A DNA stretch of 5,433 nt from an uncultured Intestinimonas sp. (GTDB lineage: Bacteria; Bacillota_A; Clostridia; Oscillospirales; Oscillospiraceae). Below the pieces are notes generated by a model. That model was not told the DNA's origin, ran no database searches, and worked only from the letters and a program-made list of their open reading frames with translations. Below are positions 1 through 4,945 of the stretch, in pieces. Position 1 is the first letter of the stretch; every line of letters begins with the position of its first letter. The translations under genes and the position numbers were made by a program. The stretch spans positions 1 to 5,433 of the forward strand of contig CAUBHZ010000149.1 of assembly GCA_958435885.1 (NCBI GenBank), written 5' to 3'.

Positions 1-307
1 CGGCCAGCAGGGCGGTCCTGTGGTCGTCGGGCCGGTTCCACTCGGAGAGGAGCCGCCCGGCCAACTGTAAGAGCCTGGGGTCCAGCCCTTCGCCGCTGCC
101 GCCGCCAAGGGCGCTCAGCAGGCCGCTCAGGTCGGGAGGAGCGCCCTCCCGGTCTCCGGCTGGAGGAGAAGAGGGCTCAGATTCCGGGCTGACCTCCCCG
201 GCGGGAGCGGCCTCGCTGTCCAGGCTCTGGGCCAGGGACATGATTTTGCCCATGGCGTCGGGGTCGGCCAGTATGGCGTTGAGTTTTTCCGAAAAGCCGT
301 CCGGCAT
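1..307 (-). CDS. Hypothetical protein, N-terminal part (runs off left edge)
   Basis: I do not recognise this protein. About 102 N-terminal residues are visible; the C-terminus lies beyond base 1. It starts MPDGFSEKLNAILADPD, a short amphipathic helical stretch (LNAILADPDAMGKIMSLAQSL). An acidic, Pro/Ser/Gly-rich linker follows at about residues 32-60, then a second helical, Leu-rich part (LSGLLSALGG, LLQLAGRLLSEW). There is no signal peptide and no clear membrane segment. Two in-frame ATGs lie six bases apart, at 313 and 307. I chose 307 because the purine-rich SD sits 7 nt from it but only 1 nt from the other. It follows the 90-residue gene by about 40 bases on the same strand, so the two are probably one transcript. 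Both proteins share an L-x-x-PD-x(3)-(I/L)M pattern. That the frame is real is supported by the SD, the operon spacing and the sensible composition. Confidence 0.72.
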   Translation of the reverse strand, partial: MPDGFSEKLNAILADPDAMGKIMSLAQSLDSEAAPAGEVSPESEPSSPPAGDREGAPPDLSGLLSALGGGSGEGLDPRLLQLAGRLLSEWNRPDDHRTALLA

Positions 308-314
308 GGCCATG

Positions 315-325
315 CCCCCTCTCTT
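315..325 (-). promoter_or_regulatory. Ribosome binding site deciding the start of the left-edge gene
   Basis: On the minus strand this reads AAGAGAGGGGG. It ends 1 nt before the ATG at 313 and 7 nt before the ATG at 307, so it favours the inner start. Both ATGs lie in a 14-bp palindrome (303-316). Confidence 0.55.
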
Positions 326-346
326 CACCCGGCGGCCGGGCGGATG

Positions 347-619
347 TTACGGCTTGGGCGCGTTTTGCTTGATGCGCTCCACCACACCGGCGCCGGTGGG
401 ATCGTCCATGACCCGCCCCACCAGGTTCTGGAGCTTCGTGGGGTCCCCGTGCATGGCGGCGTCGGCCGCCGCCTGGAGCCCGCCCTGTCGCTGGAGCAGC
501 TCCATCAGGGCCTTGGTGTCCGGAGAGCGGAGCAGCTTTTCCAGGGCTGCCTTGTCCTTGAGGAGCTTTTCCGCCTGGGGCGTGTGCAGGATGCTGCCGG
601 GCTGTGAATTGTTTGCCAT
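347..619 (-). CDS. Small helical hypothetical protein, 90 aa
   Basis: I do not recognise this protein. It begins MANNSQPGSILHTPQAEKLL and ends with TAA. An ATG five codons upstream (634) is open, but GGAGGG at 627-632 is 7 nt before the ATG at 619 and would overlap the upstream start, so 619 is the likely start. The protein is soluble, Lys/Leu/Gln/Ala-rich and predicted helical throughout, without Cys, signal peptide or membrane segment. Three helices seem to be introduced by similar caps: SPDTK (residues 32-36), GDPTK (58-62) and DDPTG (72-76). This suggests a short degenerate repeat of about 14-26 residues. It is the first gene after the divergent promoter and is followed by the left-edge gene, whose N-terminus carries a similar helix. 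A role as a small structural or scaffolding protein is possible, but nothing in the sequence demonstrates one. Confidence 0.78.
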   Translation of the reverse strand: MANNSQPGSILHTPQAEKLLKDKAALEKLLRSPDTKALMELLQRQGGLQAAADAAMHGDPTKLQNLVGRVMDDPTGAGVVERIKQNAPKP

Positions 620-639
620 GTGGGATCCCTCCATCTAAG

Positions 640-670
640 ATATGACCGGACTCATGGTATTATATGTGAC
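640..670. promoter_or_regulatory. Divergent promoter with overlapping -10 elements
   Basis: Only 72 bases separate the divergent start codons. The minus strand reads a perfect TATAAT at 664-659, about 40 nt before the start at 619. The plus strand reads TGgTATTAT (TG at 655-656, hexamer at 658-663), an extended -10, about 28 nt before the start at 692. The two hexamers share five bases. No good -35 (TTGACA-like) is seen at 16-18 nt spacing on either strand. Predicted start points are near 652 (minus) and 670 (plus). The region is the only A+T-rich stretch nearby. The -10 elements are seen directly; their use is inferred. Confidence 0.5.
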
Positions 671-691
671 TTTTTCCCAGAGGTGACCGAA

Positions 692-1171
692 ATGAAGAAG
701 GTATTGGTCCTGTCCGACTCCCATGGGGATGTGGACGCCATGGAGCGGGCGGCGGCCCGGGAGCGGCCCGACCTGATCCTCCACCTGGGGGATCTGTGCC
801 GGGACTTTGACGAGCTGCGGCGGCGTCTGCCCATGACCCAGGCCATGCAGGACGTCTGCGGCAACTGCGACGGTTTCACCGAGGTGCCCGACCAGCGGGT
901 GCTGCTGGTGGAGGGAAAGCGCATCCTCATGATGCACGGCCACCGGTACGAGGTGAAGCTGGGGTATTCCAGGGCCATGTGGGCGGCCCGGGAGGCCGAG
1001 GCCGACATCCTGCTGTGCGGCCACACCCATATCGCCCTGGACCGGGACCTCATGGGGCTCCACCTCATGAATCCCGGCTCCTGCCGGGGCAGCCGGGGGA
1101 CCTACGGTGTGATCGAGCTGGGGGAGGGGGAGTCCCTCTTCCGTATCGAAGAGAACAGAGCCGGCGCGTGA
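692..1171 (+). CDS. YfcE/MJ0936-type metallophosphoesterase
   Basis: A 159-residue protein of the calcineurin-like phosphoesterase superfamily, the small bacterial YfcE/MJ0936 group. These are cytosolic, two-metal (usually Mn) phosphodiesterases whose natural substrates are mostly unknown. The full metal-ligand set is visible in order: D9 and H11 (SDSHG), D34 (HLGD), N58 (GNCD), H82 in MHGH, and H111/H113 in GHTH. The NPGS near residues 127-130 is also typical. The length is normal for the family, so it looks complete and active. An ATG at 620 is open in frame, but AGAGGTGA at 679-686 lies 5 nt before the ATG at 692, and the protein MKKVLVLSDSHG starts as relatives do. It is first in an apparent operon; coaX starts 22 bases after its stop. 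The family is clear; the substrate cannot be read from the sequence. Confidence 0.93.
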   Translation: MKKVLVLSDSHGDVDAMERAAARERPDLILHLGDLCRDFDELRRRLPMTQAMQDVCGNCDGFTEVPDQRVLLVEGKRILMMHGHRYEVKLGYSRAMWAAREAEADILLCGHTHIALDRDLMGLHLMNPGSCRGSRGTYGVIELGEGESLFRIEENRAGA

Positions 1172-1178
1172 CCGGCGG

Positions 1179-1188
1179 AAGGAAGTGA
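1179..1188 (+). promoter_or_regulatory. Ribosome binding site of coaX
   Basis: AAGGAAGTGA differs from the ideal AAGGAGGTGA at one base and ends 5 nt before the ATG at 1194. The in-frame GTG at 1185 lies inside this SD, so 1194 is the start. Confidence 0.75.
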
Positions 1189-1193
1189 CGGGT

Positions 1194-1973
1194 ATGTTGC
1201 TGACCATCGACGTGGGCAACACCAACATGGTATTCAGTGTATTCGACGGGGAGACCCTGAAGGGGAGCTTCCGGCTGACCACGGTGGCTGGGCGGACCTC
1301 CGACGAGCTGGGCATGGACATCTGGAACCAGCTCTCCCGGCTGAGGATCAGACCGGAGGATCTGGCAGATGTGATCATCAGCTCGGTGGTGCCGCCGGTG
1401 ATGGCGGCCCTCACCGACGCCCTGGTGCGCTATCTGGGCAAGACGCCCATCGTGGTGGATGTGGACGTGGACCCGGGCCTTCCCTATGGAGTGGAAAGCA
1501 ACGAGCACCTGGGCACCGACCGGTCGGTGGCCTGTGTGGCGGCCATCCACAAGTACGGCGCTCCCATCATCCTGGCCGATATGGGCACCGCCACCACGGT
1601 GGACGCCATCAGCCGGGAGGGGGTCTATATGGGCGGCTGTATCACCGCCGGTGCCCGGATCTCCATCGAAGCGCTCTTCCAGAAGACCGCTCTGCTGCCC
1701 CAGGTGAATCTGGCACTGCCGGAAAAGGTCCTCAGCGGCACCGCCGTGGGTCAGATCCAGGCCGGGGCGGTGCTGGGCTACATCGGGGCCATGGAGCGCC
1801 TCATCACCCAGGCCCGGGAGGAGATCGACGAGCCGGAGGCCATCGTGGTGGCCACCGGCGGTCTGGCGCCGGTCATCGCTGCCGGCACCGACCTCATCGA
1901 CGTGGTGGACGGGCAGCTCATCCCCGACGGGCTGCGGCTCCTGTACCGGAAATACCTGGGGGAGCATACATAA
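1194..1973 (+). CDS. coaX: Type III pantothenate kinase
   Basis: CoaX phosphorylates pantothenate with ATP to 4'-phosphopantothenate, the first step of coenzyme A synthesis, in the cytosol. It is an ASKHA-fold enzyme that needs a monovalent cation and, unlike CoaA, is not feedback-inhibited by CoA. The 259 residues match the family length. Visible landmarks are DVGNTN (6-11, phosphate loop 1), SSVVP (63-67), GTDR (107-110, with the catalytic Asp109), DMGTATT (129-135, phosphate loop 2), the GGxI segment (147-150) and ATGGLAP (220-226, adenosine side). The usual GGxIxPG segment reads GGCITAG here, so the Pro is Ala, and the normal IGxNT stretch reads LSGTA (residues 180-184). The main catalytic motifs are intact, so I expect an active enzyme. 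It lies between the phosphoesterase (22 bases) and the exporter gene (13 bases) and is probably co-transcribed with both. Confidence 0.95.
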   Translation: MLLTIDVGNTNMVFSVFDGETLKGSFRLTTVAGRTSDELGMDIWNQLSRLRIRPEDLADVIISSVVPPVMAALTDALVRYLGKTPIVVDVDVDPGLPYGVESNEHLGTDRSVACVAAIHKYGAPIILADMGTATTVDAISREGVYMGGCITAGARISIEALFQKTALLPQVNLALPEKVLSGTAVGQIQAGAVLGYIGAMERLITQAREEIDEPEAIVVATGGLAPVIAAGTDLIDVVDGQLIPDGLRLLYRKYLGEHT

Positions 1974-1986
1974 AAGGAGGGAGGAC

Positions 1987-3351
1987 GTGTCCGTGGGACG
2001 CGAGAAGACCATCGACATGACCCGGGGAGAGCCTCTGGGCCTCATCGTGCGGTTTTCCCTGCCCCTCTTGGTGGGCAATGCCTTTCAGCAGCTCTACAAC
2101 ATGGTGGACAGCTGGGTGGTGGGCCAGTTCGTGGGCACCACCGCCCTGGCGGCGGTGGGGATCGCCTTCCCGGTGGTCTTTCTCCTCTCATCGCTGTTCA
2201 TCGGCCTGTCCATCGGCGCCAGTGTCATGATCGCCCAGTTCATCGGCTCAGAGGACAGGGACGCCGTCCGCCGCAGCGTGAATACGGCGTACGGCGCCTT
2301 CATGGTCAGCATCATTCCCCTCACCCTCTTCGGCCTGGCCATCGCCGGGCCTGTTCTGCGGCTCATCCAGGTGCCGGAGAGTACCTATGATCAGGCACAT
2401 ATCTATTTGCTGGTGGTTTTTGCCGGCATCATTGGCAGTCTGGGCTATAACATCAACGCCGGTATCCTTCAGGGGCTGGGGGACAGCCGGACGCCGCTGC
2501 TCTTTCTGGCGGTGGCCTGCGTCCTCAACATCGTGCTGGACCTGGTCTTCGTGCTGGTCTTCCACTGGGATGTCTTCGGCGTGGCCCTGGCCACCATCAT
2601 CGCTCAGATCAGCTCCTGGCTCTTCGGTATCTTCTATGTGAACCGAAAGTACAGCTACTTTTCCATTCACCCCTTCCGGCTGGCCATCGAGAAGCCACTG
2701 CTCCAGCGGGTGCTGCGGCTGGGGGTGCCCTCCGGCATCCAGCAGTGCCAGCTGGCGGTGGCTGTGCTGGTGCTCCAGGCCCTCATCAACAGCTTCGGGG
2801 AGCAGTTTGCCGCCGGCTTCTCCGCCGCCAATAAGATCGACACCTTTGCCTTCATGCCCATCGACAGCTTCGCCCTGGCGGTGACCACCTATGTGGGCCA
2901 GAACGTGGGAGCGGGGCGGCTGGACCGGGTTAAGACCGGCGTGCGGAAGGCTCTGGTGCTGTGCATCGTGGTGTGCGCCGTCATGTCGGCCCTGGTGGTG
3001 CCCAACTCCGACTTTTTCCTCTCCATCTTCAGCTCCGACCCGGCGGTGATCCAGGCGGGCCGGGCCTATCTCATCCGGGTCCTCTCCACCATGGTGCTGC
3101 TGGCGGTGATGTACCCCCTCAACAACGCCCTCCGGGGTGCTGGCGCCGTGGTGACCCCTATGGTGTCCAACATCGTGGCTCTGTGGGCGGTCCGGGTGCC
3201 GGCGGCCTACCTGCTGGCCCATTTCTACGGCAGGGATGCCCTCTACTGGGCCTATCCCATCGGCTGGGCCGTCGGTATTCTTATCAGCGGTGCGGTCTAC
3301 CTGCGCGGCCGGTGGAAACGCTCCTGTCCGGCAGCCCAGATCACAGAATGA
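1987..3351 (+). CDS. MATE family efflux transporter
   Basis: A 454-residue multidrug and toxic compound extrusion (MATE) family membrane protein, presumably an Na+- or H+-coupled exporter in the cytoplasmic membrane. The length fits the usual 12-helix fold. Hydrophobic segments run from about residue 15 to 437 with the two-fold MATE repeat: half one carries PLLVGNAFQQLYNMVDSWVV (27-46, with the conserved Asp41 in helix 1) and LQGLGDSRTPL (161-171). Half two carries GVPSGIQQ (246-253), VGQNVGAG (303-310) and LRGAGAVVTPM (382-392), the mirror of the first-half GxGDxxTP motif. The start is GTG: AAGGAGG at 1974-1980, directly after the coaX stop, lies 6 nt upstream. The substrate cannot be predicted. 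Its 13-base distance from coaX implies co-transcription. The stop codon's last A is the first base of the terminator hairpin, so this is the last gene of the operon. Confidence 0.94.
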   Translation: MSVGREKTIDMTRGEPLGLIVRFSLPLLVGNAFQQLYNMVDSWVVGQFVGTTALAAVGIAFPVVFLLSSLFIGLSIGASVMIAQFIGSEDRDAVRRSVNTAYGAFMVSIIPLTLFGLAIAGPVLRLIQVPESTYDQAHIYLLVVFAGIIGSLGYNINAGILQGLGDSRTPLLFLAVACVLNIVLDLVFVLVFHWDVFGVALATIIAQISSWLFGIFYVNRKYSYFSIHPFRLAIEKPLLQRVLRLGVPSGIQQCQLAVAVLVLQALINSFGEQFAAGFSAANKIDTFAFMPIDSFALAVTTYVGQNVGAGRLDRVKTGVRKALVLCIVVCAVMSALVVPNSDFFLSIFSSDPAVIQAGRAYLIRVLSTMVLLAVMYPLNNALRGAGAVVTPMVSNIVALWAVRVPAAYLLAHFYGRDALYWAYPIGWAVGILISGAVYLRGRWKRSCPAAQITE

Positions 3352-3393
3352 AAGAAGCTCCGTTGGAATGGACCATTCCAACGGAGCTTCTTT
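3351..3393. terminator. Bidirectional terminator hairpin between convergent genes
   Basis: A perfect 19-bp inverted repeat: left arm 3351-3369 (AAAGAAGCTCCGTTGGAAT), 5-nt loop GGACC (3370-3374) and right arm 3375-3393. Each strand has A-rich bases before and T-rich bases after the G+C core (AAAGAAGC...GCTTCTTT), so it can act in both directions. It starts on the last base of the exporter gene and lies 20 bases beyond the uxaC stop. The T tract is short (TTT GG TTT on plus, TTT C ATT on minus), so efficiency may be moderate. Confidence 0.85.
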
Positions 3394-3412
3394 GGTTTCT
3401 CAACGGTATGCG

Positions 3413-4846
3413 TTACAGGTTGAAGTAGCGGGCGGCGTTGTGGTAGCAGATGCCCTCCACGATCTTTTTCAGGGCCTCCTCGTCGTTGGGGTACTCGCCG
3501 TTCTCCACCCAGCGGCCGATGAGGTTGCACAGGATGCGGCGGAAGTAGTCGTGCCGGGCGTAGGAGAGGAAGGAGCGGGAGTCGGTGAGCATGCCCACGA
3601 AGTTGCCCAGCAGGCCCAGGCTGGCCAGGGACTTCATCTGGTCCTCCATGCCGGTCTTGGTGTCGTTGAACCACCAGGCGGAGCCGTGCTGGATCTTGCC
3701 GGGGATCTCGTCGGACTGGAAGCAGCCCAGCAGGGTGCCCAGCTGTGCGTTGTCGGCGGGGTTGAGGGAGTAGAGGATGGTCTTGGGGCACTCCTCGGTC
3801 AGATCCAGGGCGGAGAGGAGCTGGGCGATGTTGCCGCCGCAGGTGTTCTGGGCGATCATGTCGAAGCCGGTGTCGGCTCCCATGCGCCGGAACATCCGCT
3901 CATTGTTGTTGCGCAGGCAGGAGTAATGGAGCTGCATGACGATGCCCAGGCGGTGATAGGCCCGGCCCAGGTGCAGCAGGAGGGTGGTCTGATAGCCCTC
4001 GATCTCAGCCAGGGTCAGCTCCTCACCGGCCATGGCCTTCCGGAAGGCGGTGTCGGCCTCGGCTATGGTGCAGGCGCGGAAGGGCACATAGTCCAGGCCG
4101 TGGTCGCTGGCCCGGCAGCCCATTTTTGCAAAGAACTCCAGCCGCTCTACCAGGGCGTCACAGACCTCCCGGGCGGAGGTGAGAGCCTCCTTGCCCACGC
4201 TGGCGGCCAGCTTGCCCATATAGTCGGCAAAGCCGGCCTTGTTGATGTTGACGGCCTTGTCGGGGCGGAAGGAGGGGCAGACCTGGAAGGTGATGGTGGG
4301 ATCGTTGGCGATCTTCTCGTGCCACTCCAGGGAGTCGATGGGGTCGTCGGTGGTGCCGATGAAGGCCACGTTGGCCTTCCGGATGAGGCCGCGGACGGTG
4401 AGGTCGGGGTCGTGGCGCAGCTTCTCGCCGGTCAGGTCCCAGATCTCCTTCACGGTCTTGGGGGAGAGGTAGCCCTGGTAGTCAAAGAATTTCCGCAGCT
4501 CCAGGTTGCACCAGTGGTACATGGGGTTGCCGATGGCCATCTCCACGGCCTCGGCAAACTTCTCCATCCGTTCCAGTCCGGGCTTGGCGCCGGTGACATA
4601 GTCCTCGCTGACGCCGTTGGAGCGCATGAGCCGCCACTTGTAGTGGTCGCCGAAGTAGGTGCCGTCGGGGTTCTCTCCCCCCAGCCATACCTGGGCCAGG
4701 TCGTCAAAGCGCCGGTCCTCATAGATCTCCTGGGGGGGGATGTGGCAGTGGTAGTCCACCAGGGGGAGGGACTCAGCGTAGTCGTGGAAGAGGTGCTTTG
4801 CGGTCTCGGTCTCCAACAGGAAATCCTGGTCCATAAATGCTTTCAT
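3413..4846 (-). CDS. uxaC: Glucuronate/galacturonate isomerase (uronate isomerase)
   Basis: UxaC converts D-glucuronate to D-fructuronate and D-galacturonate to D-tagaturonate, the entry step of hexuronate catabolism in the cytosol. It belongs to the amidohydrolase superfamily. The 477 residues are slightly longer than the common 465-470. Landmarks are DYHCHIPP (31-38, metal-ligand H33/H35), GDHYKWRLMRSNGV (66-79), GTTDDPIDSLEWH (164-176), SFRPDKA (192-198), LRNNNER (311-317), TILYSLNP (356-363), GSAWWFND (388-395) and GMLTDSRSFLSYARHDYFRR (418-437). From memory, the N-terminus aligns without gaps to E. coli UxaC (MTPFMTEDFLL against MKAFMDQDFLL), which supports the ATG at 4846. A 9-residue insertion (57-65, GENPDGTYF) precedes GDHYKW. 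The gene follows kdgK after 99 bases, so they probably share a transcript. Its only good SD is 33 nt upstream, beyond a strong hairpin. Confidence 0.96.
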   Translation of the reverse strand: MKAFMDQDFLLETETAKHLFHDYAESLPLVDYHCHIPPQEIYEDRRFDDLAQVWLGGENPDGTYFGDHYKWRLMRSNGVSEDYVTGAKPGLERMEKFAEAVEMAIGNPMYHWCNLELRKFFDYQGYLSPKTVKEIWDLTGEKLRHDPDLTVRGLIRKANVAFIGTTDDPIDSLEWHEKIANDPTITFQVCPSFRPDKAVNINKAGFADYMGKLAASVGKEALTSAREVCDALVERLEFFAKMGCRASDHGLDYVPFRACTIAEADTAFRKAMAGEELTLAEIEGYQTTLLLHLGRAYHRLGIVMQLHYSCLRNNNERMFRRMGADTGFDMIAQNTCGGNIAQLLSALDLTEECPKTILYSLNPADNAQLGTLLGCFQSDEIPGKIQHGSAWWFNDTKTGMEDQMKSLASLGLLGNFVGMLTDSRSFLSYARHDYFRRILCNLIGRWVENGEYPNDEEALKKIVEGICYHNAARYFNL

Positions 4847-4854
4847 GGCGATGG

Positions 4855-4886
4855 GACGGCGCAGGGGCGCCGCCGCGAACCTCCTT
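4855..4886 (-). promoter_or_regulatory. Distant SD plus hairpin upstream of uxaC
   Basis: On the minus strand AAGGAGG (4886-4880) is followed by TTCGC, a hairpin and CCATCGCC, then the ATG at 4846. The hairpin has arms GGCGGCGC (4874-4867) and GCGCCGTC (4862-4855), seven Watson-Crick pairs plus one G-U, around the loop CCCT. The linear distance from SD to ATG is 33 nt. With the hairpin folded only 13 unpaired nt remain between them. There is no ATG, GTG or TTG start nearer the SD in the uxaC frame; one in-frame CTG lies at 4864-4862. The structure is seen in the sequence; the function is inferred. Confidence 0.5.
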
Positions 4887-4901
4887 TTTCAAAATAGCCG
4901 G

Positions 4902-4935
4902 AAGACGGCGCACTCCGGAGGGGAGGCGCCGCCTT
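4902..4935 (-). other. Hairpin between kdgK and uxaC (possible attenuator or control element)
   Basis: Read on the minus strand, AAGGCGGCGC (4935-4926) pairs with GCGCCGTCTT (4911-4902), with one G-U. An inner CTCC/GGAG stem extends it to about 14 bp with one bulged T, leaving the loop CCTCC. It begins 10 bases after the kdgK stop. The downstream sequence has only a late TTTT, so it is a poor intrinsic terminator, perhaps a partial one or an mRNA stabiliser. Its 8-nt core arms are identical to those of the hairpin next to the uxaC start. Confidence 0.55.
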
Positions 4936-4945
4936 TGGGATGATG

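Noticed and set aside
303..316. A 14-bp palindrome (GGCATGGCCATGCC) across the two ATGs of the left-edge gene
   Set aside because: It could be an operator, but it lies in the coding start next to the SD. Two ATGs spaced by GCC flanked by GC give this symmetry easily, and no second copy is seen.
328..340. A small CCCGG/CCGGG hairpin after the 90-residue gene
   Set aside because: Only 5 bp with a 3-nt loop, no T tract, and of a kind expected by chance at this G+C content.
1065..3381. Long minus-strand open frames opposite coaX and the exporter gene
   Set aside because: Their translations are His/Gly/Asp/Arg-rich and lack any family motif. This is typical of antisense frames in G+C-rich genes.
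3236..4897. A 553-codon open frame on the plus strand opposite uxaC
   Set aside because: It is antisense to a gene with full family motifs. The product is a Val/Gly/Ala/His-rich low-complexity mirror of G/C-ending codons, it begins inside the exporter gene, and it has no convincing SD.
4891..4901. A possible uxaC promoter (TATTTT on minus)
   Set aside because: No -35 at proper spacing, and it sits between two hairpins. Transcription from kdgK is the simpler explanation.
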